Below are positions 51,371-62,796 of a stretch of DNA of 64,000 bases, piece by piece; positions within the stretch are counted from its first letter, which is position 1, and the number at the start of each line of letters is the position of its first letter. The stretch is from Lithodes maja (Eukaryota > Arthropoda > Malacostraca > Decapoda > Lithodidae), in the NCBI GenBank assembly GCA_037953745.1, contig JBAKBP010004305.1, forward strand, positions 1 to 64,000, read 5' to 3'. Under the pieces are notes generated by a model. The model searched no databases. It was given only the letters and a program-made list of their open reading frames with translations, and was not told the DNA's origin. Made by a program: the position numbers and the translations under genes.

Positions 51371-52934
51371 TGTTACGATCGGGTCTCGTATAAATCAGTG
51401 GCTCTTATACATTGGACTAGACTGGCATAAATGCAACAACGGAAACGCTAGATCCAACCCTTGATATATAATCCCGTCGAACAAAGAACACATAATTATA
51501 CCCTCCAGAGTTATATCTGCGATAGCGGGGTATCTTAACTCTCAGTATCTATGTGCTTCTACTATTGGCTGATGTTCTCTGAAACAGCCTATTACCTATA
51601 ACATATGGTTGCTTAGTTATGGTACACAAGGAAAAGATAGTTAACTTAATTAAATCACAAGAGTGATCTAATGCAAACAAGAAGAAGGTTTACTTAACGT
51701 TACGTTAATCAATAATATCTTTCACTCCTTTATGAAAGAAAGTGTTGTAAAGTCCTCAAGCACCGAACAAGGAATCTTCTGAATAATGTCGGATGCTACT
51801 AAGAAGAACGTATCGGAAATGGAACCACAAAATAGCAGGAGGCAGGACAATGCACGTGTAGGCTAAATATACAAAAAGGCTGGACCTATAATGTTATTGG
51901 ACACAAGAATATTATAAGCGGTGCAACAGTAATAATGCTCGCCACGAAAAAGTAGTACTCCTATTAACAAAACCGGTCTATGCTGGTTGTGTCTCTCTAC
52001 AGCAACCTAGACCTCAAAATGCTTGTGTAGAAATAATGGGTATGCGTAAAAGAGTATATGATCTAATCCAGCTAATGTCTACCCGGGTTAATAAAGTCTA
52101 GCTGGGATGTGCAAAGGTACAGAATTCTGGTGGAGCAAGGCAGCTCCTAGCCTAGTGTGGACCTTGGGTCTGTGCGGCCTGATTATGTTAATATGAAGGG
52201 GTGCTCTCTTGAGGATTCTCGATCACAAGTATCGAGTATCCTCCTGGCGACCCTCAAAAGTAAAAGCAAATAGAGTTAGAACAGTGTTGGGTGGATTAGG
52301 CAAGCAGCCCTCACGCACTACATAGTCTAAACTCCAAGGTACACAGACAAAAGATCCACCCAGGTAACCCACAGAATCCGTAGTGTCGTGCAGCTCAAAA
52401 GTAGCCAACGCACAGTGAAAACACCAACAGCAAGGTACCTGATCCCTAGTCTAGCATTATTTAACCCTGTAGAAACATTAGTGATTGATGGAGACAGTCC
52501 GAGCAATACAATCTCCCAAAAAGACAATGACTATCTTCAACCTTAGCCTAGTACATAAGAAATGTGAGATCCAGCATATAATACAGTCTGGCCACCAATT
52601 CAAGGTGTGGATGCAGGGAACCAGAGGGGGATTGATATTAATAAAAGGTGAGGAAGTAGTGGAAATGATAGAGGCGGTAGAAGAGAAAGATTCTAAGACA
52701 AGAGTGTGGAACAGTTCAAGGGAGATGCTTAGAGTATGCTGTCTGGGACGGATCTGACCAGGATATTTCCAGGGACCGCATGGGTGGAGTCCCAGTTCGC
52801 AGGAATGGCACGAGGGCGCGCGACAGTCGCCCAGTAAGCAGCCGCCTAGTAGGCCGTGTTAGGCCGGAGGCAACGAATCCCGCGAGGCCTATGTAAGGGG
52901 GCCGGCCACGCGCCACACTCACCACCAAGTCACA
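51371..52934 (-). repeat. 3' LTR of the second Gmr1-like element
   Basis: On the minus strand it starts TGTGACTTGGTGG at 52934 and ends CCCGATCGTAACA at 51371. A purine-rich run (complement of the CT tract at 52943-52964) precedes it as a polypurine-tract candidate. The last kilobase aligns with the solo LTR at 22.9-23.9 kb and its end with the LTR at 2962. About 1.56 kb. The 5' border is the less certain one. Confidence 0.68.
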
Positions 52935-53671
52935 CCACCGGGTCTCTCTCTCTCTCTCTCTCTCCCGCTCGCCTTCCCATCATTCAACTATTTAACACAA
53001 TACTTTCAATTGACTAAATAAAATAGAAAGGATTGTGACAGATGAAAACAAAGAACAGTTCTGAACTGTCTGCAACACAAGCTTTCTCGAGAAGGAAAGT
53101 ACACAATGATAGGTAGACTGTAGCTACATTATCTGCCCTGGCGAGTCCTAGCGAGTAAGCCATGCGGTTCTGGGGGAAGCGGTGAGCGTCACACTCCACC
53201 CAAGATTTTTAAGAGGCTCCAACTATGAGCTCTAAATCTGACACGCAGAACCCATACAAAATTCGCCACTCCTAGTCACCCAGCGACAATGAAATGTAAA
53301 GCACAGTTCTCTTCAAAATAACACATTATAAAAATGAACAACCCCTCCCAACACAATAGATTCAATTACATAGTTATGCTCATAAGAGCGAGCTTCACTA
53401 GCCCAGCCTTCTGAGAGGAGTACAACTCAGAATTTCTGCTATAACATACTTAAACAAAATTTAACTATCAAAGAACGAGTTTTTATAGGATTTTTATATT
53501 TTTAATATGTTTATGGCGGCTGCACTACAGGGGCAGCCTAGTTTTTTCTTCTATACCAACACAGCAACTCCTACTTTACGACCCAATACGCTGGGCTACC
53601 CACGCGAGCCAACAAGCACCAGACGTAAACATACTAATCAAACCAAAGTAGGAGGCTACCCTTGTGATGAT
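52935..53671 (-). other. 3' untranslated part of the second Gmr1-like element
   Basis: Lies between the RNase H stop and the LTR. No further domain is visible. The CT run at 52943-52964 is the likely polypurine tract on the minus strand. Confidence 0.5.
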
Positions 53672-55385
53672 CTACCCCGGGTCTTCCACCCTCGATAAGC
53701 AATCTGCAATCACATTCTCAGAACCGGCAATATGGTGTATGTCTAGGTTGTATTCCTGCAACATTAATGACCACCTGGTCAGCCTCATATTCCAGTTATG
53801 GAATTGATTCAGGAACTTGAGGGGGTGATGGTCGGTGTAGATCACCACAACTGGTCCATAGGCTGGAACATACACCTCAAAGTGCCTGAGCGCTAGCACA
53901 ATCGCCAGCAGTTCCTTCTCAACTACTGAATAGTTCTTCTGCGCCGAGTTGAACTTTTTTGAGAAGAAACTGACTGGGTGCTCCAGCCCATCTTCGTCTG
54001 ATTGCATCAGAACGGCACCAGCCCCCACACCACTGGCATCAGTTACCAGCTGGAATGGTCGGCTAAAGTCCGGGGCCCTGAGGATTGGGTGAGTACACAA
54101 CAGGTGTTTTACTAGCAAAAAAGCCCTCTCACACTCAGGCGCCCACTTAAACTTTCTATCTTTGGCCAATAGGTCCGTCAGAGGAGCCAGCACAGTAGAA
54201 TAGCCCTTTATAAAGCGGCGGTAGTAACCAATCATGCCCAAAAACCTCATGATCTGCTTCTTGGTGGACGGCCTGGGGAAGTGGTTAATACCCAATATCT
54301 TGTTCTGTGGGGGGCACACCTGGCCCAAACCCCCCATGAACCCCAGATACTGCACGGTAGTCCGCACAAAATCACACTTTCCCAGGTTGACCAACAAGTT
54401 TGCCTCGCTTAATTTCTTAAATAGGGATTCTACATGTTCACAGTGGCTCTTGAAATCGTCATCGTAGATAATGACGTCGTCCAGGTACACGGTACAGTTC
54501 GGAATGTCAGCCACTAACTCGTTCGTCAAGCTTTGGAAGGTCACTGGTGCGTTGTTTAGACCGTACGGCATGACATTACAACGATATGTAGCACCATCCA
54601 CCACAAAACCACACACCTCTTTCGCCCGTTCAGACAAAGGCACCTGCCAGTAACCTTTTACCAGGTCCACCTTGGTCAAGAACTTGGCCCTGCCAATCTT
54701 GTCTACACAGTCATCGACCCGGGGAAGAGGATATGGGTTGGTGGGAGTCAAGCCGTTCAGCCTGCGGTAATCAACACAGAAGCGCACCTTGCCATCCGGC
54801 TTAGGTTGCAGCGTTACGGGAGATGTCCACTTTACCGCCCCCTTCTCGATCAGTCCCTGTTGCAACATATACTCCATCTCCGCCCGGAGGGCCGGAAGTT
54901 TAATAGGGGGCACCCTATAGGGCACTGATTTGAAGGGTGGGTGGTCTCAGACGTCAACGTCGTGCACCTCCTGAGTAGTGAGGCCTGGGTGTTCCGCAAA
55001 TACAGTAGGGTATAAACAAAATAGGCGCTCGACAGCCACACGCTGTTGCTCAGGTAGGTGTTGCAAAGCCTCATGAGCCGCCTGTCTCGTGTTTCCCGCC
55101 CACTGATCTGCAGAAACATGATAATCCCAGTTGTCATTCACCTGCGCATGACTGTCCCGTTCTCCTTCTCCACCTTGACTGCTGAAAGTCATCACAGGGA
55201 CAGTGAGAGGCTCAGGTGGGCACCTCACATACACCTTCATCAGGTTGACATGACATAACTGATTCCTCTTATGCCTGTCTGGAGTGGCCACCAGGTAATC
55301 TAAGTCCGAGAGCTTCTCTGCTACCCTATAAGGACCAGCGTACTTTGCTAAGGGGTTTGTTTGTTTCTCTTTCACCTCGTTCACA
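53672..55385 (-). pseudogene. Gmr1-like pol, 3' half: integrase C-terminus, RT, RNase H
   Basis: Minus-strand order: integrase C-terminal module (KYAGPYRVAEKL, LCHVNLMKVYV) near 55350-55240, a linker, one in-frame TGA (54949-54947), then RT and RNase H open to 53672. Counting from 54925: VDYRRLNG (51-58), TKVDLVKGYW (84-93), MPYGLNNAPVTFQ, YLDD (147-150), RNase H LVTDAS (D296), VEKELL (~336), YTDHHP (D365) and IADCLS (D408). Integrase before RT is the reverse of ordinary gypsy. The 5' part is missing at ~55385. The stop is a single base change from a sense codon. Confidence 0.87.
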
Positions 55386-55517
55386 CTATAACAATATATA
55401 CGCCATAGAAATCGTAAATAAATTGAGATTAGTTTTATTATGTGTGTGTAATACTGCATTAAATAATTATCATAGCTAGTTTGATCAAGTTGGTAAAACA
55501 ATGACATAAAGGAAGGT
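55386..55517. other. Flank between the Gmr1-like fragment and the RTE insertion
   Basis: AT-rich, no gene. Followed by the target-site copy ATGAAAGCATA at 55518-55528. Confidence 0.5.
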
Positions 55518-56858
55518 ATGAAAGCATACCTTGTGTGTGGTAACCACCGAGGAATATGTCTTCTAAGCGTAGTAGGGAAGGTATACAGTAGGGTAGTGAT
55601 TGAGAGAGTGAGAGTGAGAACGGAGAAATGGATAGGCGACGAGCAGGGAGGCTTTAGGAAGGGAAGAGGATGTGTAGATCAGGTTTTTACCCTGAATTGT
55701 GTTGTGGAGAAGTATCTGGAGAAGAAACAAAAGGTGTATGTTGCCTTTATGGACTGGGAGAAGGCCTATGACAGAGTGGATAGAGAAGGTTTGTGGAAAG
55801 TACTTAGAATATACGGAGTAGAGGGCAACTTGCTGAAAGCAGTGAAGAGCATGTATGAGGGTGCAAAGGCGGCAGTACGTGTGGAGAGTGAGCAGAGCGA
55901 GTTCTTTGACCTGAATGTTGGTTTGAAACAGGGGTGTGTGATGTCCCCGTGGTTGTTTACTGTATATATGGATGGAGTTATGAAAGAAATACTATCAAGA
56001 GCAGTGGATGTTGGTGTATCGCTGAAAAGGGAGGGAATTGAGTGGAAGCTACCTATACTGCTGTTTGCGGATGATACAGTTCTGATGAGTGATAATGAAT
56101 GGGAGTTGCAGGGTCTGGTAAATGAGTTTGGAACAGTGTGCGAAAAACGGAATTTGAAGGTAAATACGGGGAAGAGCAAGGTTATGGTCTTCGAAAGGGG
56201 TGAAGTCACAGAGTGTGAAGTGAAGCTGAACGGTCAGGCTATGGAGATCGTCAACTCTTTTAAGTATCTGGGCAGTGTGTTGAGTAAAGATGGGACTATG
56301 GATGAAGAGGTGCGGGAGAGGGTACAACAGGGGAAGAGGGTTGTAGGAACGCTAAAAGCAGTAACAAGAAATAGGGTGGTCAGTATGGAAGTGAAGAAGT
56401 CCTTGCATGACAGTGTGGTAATCCCGACACTGACTTACGGAAGCGAAGCATGGACGTTGGTTGAGAGACTCAGACCAAGAGTGAGAGCAGTGGAAATGAA
56501 TTACTTAAGGAGTGCGTGCGGAATTACATGGAGGGATAGACAGACTAATGAGGAAGTAAGAAGGAGGTGTGGTGTGGAGGTAGATGTGCTGGAAAGTGTG
56601 AAAAGGAACAACTTGAGATGGTTCGGCCATATGGAACGTATGGAAAGCGAGAGAATGACTAAGAGGGTGTACGAGAGCGAGGTGGAGGGACAGAGGGGGA
56701 GAGGTAGACCGAATATGAGGTGGAAGGATGGAGTGAGGAACTACATGAATGAAGGCGGTGCTGGTTGGGGGGAGGGGCGTCGACTGACTGGGGACAGAGG
56801 TGCATGGGGGCGGTTCGTTCGTGGCCACCCCTTCGGGGATCACGGCGTCAGGCAATAG
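55518..56858 (+). pseudogene. RTE-clade LINE, young 5'-truncated copy (RT and C-terminal domain)
   Basis: A 446-codon frame opens in the target-site copy and enters the element at 55529. It contains GICLLSVVGKVYSRVVIERV, FMDWEKAYDRVDREGLWKVL, GLKQGCVMSPWLFTVYMDGV, LLFADDTVLMSD, YGSEAWTL, LRWFGHMERM and GQRGRGRP. RT motifs are intact but endonuclease and RT N-terminus are missing, so the copy cannot work alone. It ends GDHGVRQ, stop, then the hairpin-bearing 3' end. It is almost identical to 4760-5662. Confidence 0.9.
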
Positions 56859-56878
56859 ACAGATAGATAGATAGATAG
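55529..56878 (+). mobile_element. RTE LINE insertion with 11-bp target-site duplication
   Basis: ATGAAAGCATA flanks both ends (55518-55528 and 56879-56889). The 3' end is CACCCCTTCGGGGATCACGG then a GATA-type tail. The insert sits between a Gmr1-like and a canonical gypsy element. Confidence 0.92.
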
Positions 56879-56906
56879 ATGAAAGCATAGATATGTAAAA
56901 TATTAT

Positions 56907-57519
56907 TTATGTAAAAAATGACTCACGAGAAATACCCAATCTATCGATCCAAAATTGAGCTAGTACATTGTCCTTGTATGATATAACCCCAACTTTATGT
57001 GAACGATGATTATATTTAATCTGAACGGGAGTGTGGGTTTTCTTGACTCTTTTAGGCTTAAAAGCTTTTTCTTCAACGTGTGATTCGTCGTATCCGGGCA
57101 AGGCCCTTTTTATTTTATTTAAATGATCAACGTGCGCTCGTTTTTCATTACCCACATTTAAATGTCTGATAGTCATACTATTTCCATTCATGTTTAGGAC
57201 TCGGTAGGGACCATCAAAAACTTGTTGTAATTTGTCACCGACAGAAAATTCACGTAAGAAAACAATATCACGGTTTATCACCTATATTATTATTTGTCTG
57301 TTTCTTGTTCTTAAACGCAGTGGCAAGCATCGTCTCTTTCGATTGCGCCAGAGAACTTGGTAAGGTTTTATGAATCGTACGGAAATGATTTAAATGGTAT
57401 AACAAATAGTTATTGTAATTGTAAATGGGTTCATTAGGTTTAGAAAGTGCATTGTATGCCAATTTCATGTCTCTCCCCAAAATTATGAAATGCGGTGAAT
57501 CGGCAATGGACAAATTCAA
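56907..57519 (-). pseudogene. Canonical gypsy integrase C-terminal part
   Basis: Two overlapping frames (57519-57268 and 57281-56907). The first keeps LSIADSPHFIILGRDMKLAY. The second has the C-terminal barrel signature DKLQQVFDGPYRVLNMNGN and HLNVGNEKRAHVDHLNKIKR. A frameshift separates them near 57275. Confidence 0.8.
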
Positions 57520-57538
57520 GGCCGAATTAAGTGTTGCT

Positions 57539-58627
57539 TCAGCATAGTGTATGAACTGATCCCACGTAATAGAATCTTGTTCGATAAGTAGACCCCGTAC
57601 GAGCTCGGATTAACGATTGATTTGCGCGTTTAGCTAATTCATTACTCCTAGGTGAATGAGGGCAAATTGTCTTATGATTAATATTGTATTTATCACATAA
57701 TTGTTTCATGTCAGAGTTGCAAAATTCTGTCCCATTATCTGTGATTAAATTGTTTGGGCTACCGTATTTACTTATGGCGTCTTTTATGAACGCTTGAGTA
57801 ACGGAGTTCGCCTCTTTACATTGTATTAATGATAATACAACATATCTCGCAAAATGGTCAATGGTTACCATCATGTATTGGTCGCCGTTATCAGTGAGCA
57901 GTAGTTTAAGTAAGCCAATAACAACCACATCAAATGGATATTTAGGTATAGGATATTCACCGATTGAAACGGATGAATTTAACTTGGGTTTTATTTTCGC
58001 ACAAACAATACATACGTCAATAAAATTATCAATGTCACGTTTCATAGTACGCCAACAGTATGATCGCTGGGCTTGTCTCAACGCAGGATCTTTGCCAGGA
58101 TGGCCAATAGAAATATGACTGTGTATAAATTGCAATATAGCATCGACTCGTGAATCTGGAACGACCAATGGTAAAACCTCCCTATTAGGCATTTTTCTAC
58201 CCGAAATTCGGGACCGTTTATATAGGCATTCGCCCATCAATTTGAAATCGTTCATATTTAAGGCTATTAGGTCGGGGTCCGAACAATCACCAGACTCAAG
58301 GCTTAAAATAACCTTACTCCAAAATGTATCCTTACGTTGTTCACTGGCAATATCCAGTTTATTTAATGTAGCGTTCACAGACACAGCACAGACCGGCCTA
58401 CGTGATAGCGCATCGGCTGCAGCATTACTCTTTCCTTGTACATAGATAACTATGGGATTATATGAGGCCAGTTTTAATTTCCATCTTGCTCGTCTACCAG
58501 ATAAAAAATTAACATCAAATAGATTTAGCATAGGTTTGTGATCGGTCCACACTTCTGTATCGTAACCGAAGATAATTTCCCTAAAAATGTCCAATGCCCA
58601 AGCTGGCCTTCTATGTCCGTAACACAA
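57539..58627 (-). pseudogene. Canonical gypsy RNase H end and integrase core
   Basis: 362 codons. RNase H end: VWTDHKPML (D29) and AADALSRRP (D72). Integrase zinc region: HSHISIGH ... CIVCAK. Core: VVVIGLLKLL where the family has an Asp before the Gly-Pro-Leu, LITDNGTEFCN (D297, conserved), and SNELAKRANQ where the DD35E Glu should be. By spacing (35 residues after D297) the Glu is Lys. Thus two of three catalytic acids look lost. The frame is broken at ~57590. Confidence 0.85.
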
Positions 58628-58793
58628 TAGTTCATTTCCGCCGGTTTTAGTGATCTACCAGCGTAACCTAGCAGTCTCAATTTTCCTCGTTCATCGTATT
58701 GCATTAAAGCGGCCCTTAAACCGGGGTCAGAGGCGTCTGTGCTTTTTATAAATTCTCTCGTAAAATCTGGATAAGCTAAAATCGGTCGGGTTG
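58628..58793 (-). pseudogene. Canonical gypsy RNase H start
   Basis: Encodes PILAYPDFTREFIKSTDAS, the catalytic-Asp strand of RNase H, then ALMQYDERGKLRLLGYAGRS. It is directly continuous with the RT side across the F2 element. Confidence 0.75.
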
Positions 58794-59240
58794 TTAACCC
58801 GTCCAGCCCCAGCGACGCGTCTGGCGCGTCGGCGATGTATGTAGCGCACAGCCCCAGCGACGCGTCTGACGAGTCACCCTAATTGCTCCGACCGTAACCT
58901 CAGGTGTAGCCACTCGAGAGGGCTCAGATTTGTATGGGAACTGTGTACGTATCCCATGCAACCGTGCCGATGGTTGAAAACTCTCAAAGTCCACGTGCGT
59001 GCGCGTGAGCGCGCAATAACCTGTTTTTTGGGGGGGAATTGCCTTCAATTTTTTACTCTTGTAAAATACGTTTTCGGGGGCTCTGTAGGACCATTCTTTA
59101 AGCTTTTTGAGCGGTTTTTCGTGGTTTTTCCTTCATTCCTAACCCATTCGCTATTGTTTCTGGAATAAAACCATTTTTTAAAAACCGGCCGGGTTCTGGT
59201 GAACAAACAATACAAAACTAGCCGGGGATCCACGGGTTAA
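58794..59240 (-). mobile_element. TTAA-flanked MITE, family F2, inserted in gypsy RNase H
   Basis: TTAA at 58794-58797 and 59237-59240; termini TTAACCCGTCCAGCCCC and CCACGGGTTAA. It is the same element as 24231-24676 in inverse. Taking out one TTAA plus the element rejoins the RNase H frame in phase, which proves insertion at TTAA. Confidence 0.85.
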
Positions 59241-59828
59241 GCAATGTTTGAATCTGTTAAGCGCATCTTCATGGGCATCACTTCAAGTAAATAAAGTATC
59301 TTTCCTTAGGAGCTCGTATAAAGGTTTTGCAAATGACGCATAATTTTTAATAAAAGACCGATAATAACCCGAGAGGCCGAGGAATTGCCGAAGTTGTTTT
59401 GACTTTACTCGGTCTGGGGAAAATTCCTAATCGCGTTATGTTAAATCGGGTGTGATATTTACGCCTTCTTGTGATATTTTATGACCCAAAAATGCGAGAT
59501 TCTTCTTAAACAAATCACATTTCAATCCCGCCTCTTTCAATCTAGAGAAAATTGTTCGTAAGGTATCCACATGTTCCTTTATATCCTTGGAAAATATGAT
59601 AATATCATCTATATACACGTAGACATTATTACCCAATAAACCAGCTAATATATTGGACATTAACCTTTGGAAAACCGCGGGAGAATTTTTCAAAGCCTTT
59701 TAAATTCATAGACACCCGATGGAGAATTGAACGCCGTGAGGTGACGTGATGCAGGGTCTAAATTGATTTAATGAAACCCGCTTGACAAATCGAGCGTAGA
59801 CAAAACTTTATTAATTGTTTCCAAGCTA
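59241..59828 (-). pseudogene. Canonical gypsy RT palm and thumb
   Basis: The frame 59693-59436 encodes SPAVFQRLMSNILAG, the catalytic VYVYIDDIIIFSKD (YIDD) and NLAFLGHKISQEGV. Upstream 59828-59700 gives STLDLSSGFH with a stop and frameshift before the palm. Confidence 0.8.
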
Positions 59829-60464
59829 TTAACCCGGGAACTGCGGGGAGACTCTTAAGAGTTCCCCCGGCGGACTGCGGGAAGACTCTTGAAAGTAAGT
59901 AAAATAAAAAATCAACTTTTGACATCGACATTTTTTTTTTATTTTTTTTTTTATTTATTTTTTTTTTATTTTTTTTTGGCCCCTGGGCCATGCAAAATCT
60001 CAGTCCTCTACCTCCCCTCCTTCCCCACTTTCCTCCTCTCCTTCAGTTATCACCTATTTTTCCTATTATTCCCTTATTCTGAGGTATATTTTCGTGCTAA
60101 CATTAGCGAGTTGCAAGCAGGGTGTTGTCATCACTGATGGCAAGCGAGTGCAAGAGAGAGAGAGAGAGTATCGATCGACTGTGTCTCAGTGGCCTTGGGG
60201 GAAATTGGCGGGAAAGCAGTTTGCCTCACCCATACATTATACAACTCGCGGGCTATATCTCCGATTTTGACCATCCAAACGCTGTTTTCACTCGTTTTAT
60301 TGTTGTTTCAGGTTAATACCTTTATAATCAACCCATAATAGGCGCATATGGATAATTATTAATGCTATTAATGGTACAATGAATATTTTAGTGACGGAAA
60401 CACCTCAAATACGTCAGCACAGGGGGACGTTTTCAATTACCCCCATGCGCACTTGTTAGGTTAA
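59829..60464 (+). mobile_element. TTAA-flanked MITE, family F1, inserted in gypsy RT
   Basis: Terminal module TTAACCCGGGAACTGCGGGG at 59829, body from TTAA 59855, and end CACTTGTTAGGTTAA at 60464. Close to the 19-21 kb copies. Deleting it and one TTAA restores the RT frame exactly, so the target is TTAA. Confidence 0.85.
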
Positions 60465-60756
60465 GAATTTCCGGAATCGCTGGCATATGAACATGATCGG
60501 TTTCCGTTAGTGAATTCAATTTTCGGCAATCATCTACCACCCTGAACTCATCTTTCGCCTTTTTCTGTACCAAAACAATTGGGGACCTCCAAAGAGACGT
60601 TGAGGAGTGGATCACATAATTTTGTAATAATTCCTGCACATATTTCTCAGTTAGTTCACGTTGACTATGAGACAATCGATACATTGGGAGGTAAGACGGT
60701 GCCTGATGCTTGTCCTTTAAAATTATATTATGGTTGAGAACATCAGTGAAACCCAT
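60465..60756 (-). pseudogene. Canonical gypsy RT N-terminal part
   Basis: Contains HNIILKDKHQAPSYLPMYRL, WRSPIVLVQKKAKDEFRVVD and DCRKLNSLTETDHVHMPAIP, the fingers region before RT motif A. It is interrupted by the F1 element. Confidence 0.83.
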
Positions 60757-60813
60757 CTCGTCGCCCTTTAAATGTACCGACTCCTGGTATTCATGTAATA
60801 ATGCCTCTAAATG

Positions 60814-61554
60814 TCACCGCACTTCTGGAAAATTAAGTGGTTGTAATTGTTCTAAAATCTGCGCTATGCGATCCCGTACACTCGAAGATGTATTAATCAT
60901 AACAACGGGGAGGGAATGTATTTCCTCAAAAAGGCAAGGGAATATTTCCGCACCGCAGAGTATTGTATTGGAGGTTAATTGTAATAGGCCATTAATCGTA
61001 TTAAACAGTAGAGTTTCAAAAACTTTCGTATTTTCAACTTGATGTAGTGCTTGTGTCAAATGTATCCCTTTAATATTTATAGTATCTGGCAATAGAATTA
61101 TAGAATTCGTCATTGCATGTAAATTGTTTGCCCACACACGTACCTTATCAGCCGAATATGGTTCAACAATTACGTTTCCCTCCGTAAGAATGTCTGAATA
61201 TGTAACTTCTCTTTGAATAGATTGATATACCGTACATTCACAAAGCGGCGTTGCCGGCGGCGGTGTAGCAAGGTCAGCGGGGCGGTGAGCAGCGATCCCA
61301 CGGGGCAGAGAAGTGGACGACCCAAGTCCGCTTGGCACCTCTCTGGGCCCACTCCTCCCACGCAGAGTGATTATCCCGTGAATGAAATCGTGTATTTCTA
61401 GCATGATGCGATGTAATGGGATTAAAACTGAATTTAACAAATTTCTTTCTTGGAATATCACACGCTTCAACAAAATATTGTCTATTTGTACACCATTCAT
61501 ATAAGGAAACATTATAATTTTCCTATCACGTATTGTACCATAACCAAGCAACAA
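60814..61554 (-). pseudogene. Gypsy protease-RT linker with a GC-rich inserted segment
   Basis: 246 codons. Most is AT-rich coding sequence of the same style as its neighbours (NGVQIDNILLKRVIF; VYQSIQREVTYSDIL). A stretch of ~130 nt at about 61243-61372 is much more GC-rich and encodes Arg/Pro/Ala-rich sequence (GRSGPREVPSGLGS). It keeps the frame. I do not recognise its source. Confidence 0.6.
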
Positions 61555-61800
61555 ATCAGAATTAATATTGAGGCCAGCTCGGAATGCAATTTCAGAGGCA
61601 AATATGTTAGGCCTTCAACTGGCATAGAATTTCCAGAAACACTTTCAAGGTTAACGTCAGGGGGCATAAGTTGCAAGAGGTCATCGCCCTTTAATTTGTC
61701 ATACATTGTTGAGGATATCAGGTTCACAGGGGACAGCTGAGTCTAAAAGCAAATTGGTTGTAACGTCATGTATCGTAGATTTCAAAATTAGTGACTCTGG
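61512..61800 (-). pseudogene. Canonical gypsy protease
   Basis: The active-site region reads LLLDSAV (retropepsin DSG/DTG position, with the usual Gly absent) and continues in another frame with VNLISSTMYDKLKG and VSGNSMPVEGLTYL. A one-base shift near 61734 separates the two. Confidence 0.72.
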
Positions 61801-61853
61801 ATGGCGCATAAGAGCTTTAATCTGAATGGTGGGGAGAGTTTTGGGTTGTGATG

Positions 61854-62222
61854 TTATGTTATGCGGGCCTGATCGGGGCATGAATCTTCCCCCGACACAG
61901 ATTGCTTGAATGCATTGACAAAATCTTTGACGTCAGGGCACTCGCCTGTCAAATGTGAGTCATGAGAGACTACCTTGTATGTCCTACAGTAGGGGTTCTC
62001 ACCATGTGCGTATTGGAACGCTTTTCTTTCCCTCATGTAACATTTATTGGAAGTGTGGCCCAAATTCGCGCAATAAAAGCACAATTGCTTCTTACTCTGG
62101 GCATAAGATAGGGATTGAGCCGTGGTTCTTAGTGAACGCTGTGGGTTTGTGTTAGGGAAGGTACGCGGTTTTGTGAGTGTTTGTTTAGCATAAGAGGGCG
62201 AGGAAGCATTGGGGGTGCTCAT
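61854..62222 (-). pseudogene. Canonical gypsy Gag C-terminal part with zinc knuckle
   Basis: 122 codons containing LCFYCANLGHTSNKCYMRE, a CCHC knuckle (C-X2-C-X4-H-X4-C). Capsid and matrix regions are missing. The sequence stops being gypsy-like just past 62222, where an ACTC-type element begins. Confidence 0.78.
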
Positions 62223-62239
62223 AGCGCGTAGCTTACAGA

Positions 62240-62560
62240 CTGAGGTTTAAGGGGTGTTCACACATACAGGAGTGTGAGCTAGAGTCACTTGGAGTAGGGG
62301 AAAATTTGGACTCGCGCTCCTATTCGCGGCGAAAATCGATGACTCCTAGTAACTCTACCGACTCCTGTTAGACTTCCGGCCAGCCGCGGGCAGTCCCAGT
62401 GGGTTGGCTATGTCCGACAAAATTTTACCAACGCACGATATTTGTGCAGCGAGTCTGACAACTCTCATTGACTCTCACTGACCCTCGTTGACTCCTATCT
62501 ACTACTATACTGTATACTCCCATGGACCCTCGTTGATTCGTAAATGACTCTAACATGACA
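62240..62560. mobile_element. Relative of the ACTCGTGT inverted-repeat element (partial)
   Basis: It starts TAAGGGGTGTTCACACATAC, close to the terminus at 9543, and contains spaced GACTCC/GACTCTCATTGACTCTC motifs at ~10-bp steps. The other end is not found. Confidence 0.5.
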
Positions 62561-62586
62561 CGCGGACATTTTTTAGTTACTTGATT

Positions 62587-62796
62587 TAGTCTATTCGCTG
62601 TAAGTAGGCTAGAAATCATGAACTCTAACCTCTGTAACTAAAAAAGGGCTAGAGCAAATTGGCTGTAAATTTCCACATCTCTTCCTTGACTGACTCTTCC
62701 CAAATGGTAGAAATATTAGCTCGATTACTCCTGTCGTTTTTTGAGTTACAGAGGTTAGAAGTCACGATTTCTCGCCTTCTTACAGTGAATAAACTA
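62587..62796. mobile_element. 210-bp mariner-like MITE with TA target
   Basis: Ends TAGTCTATTCGCTGTAAG and CTTACAGTGAATAAACTA are inverted repeats. The interior has CTCTAACCTCTGTAACT facing GAGTTACAGAGGTTAGA, so most of it folds on itself. Same family as 63352-63563. Confidence 0.75.

Larger units (their letters stand above)
56907..62222 (-). mobile_element. Decayed canonical Ty3/gypsy element (gag end, PR, RT, RH, IN)
   Basis: Minus-strand order: Gag zinc knuckle (62.2-61.9 kb), protease (61.8-61.5), long linker (61.5-60.8), RT start (60.76-60.46), an F1 element, RT palm with YIDD (59.8-59.4), RNase H interrupted by an F2 element (59.3-58.6), and integrase (58.6-56.9). No LTR is recognised at either side. 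Several stops and frameshifts. Confidence 0.85.
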
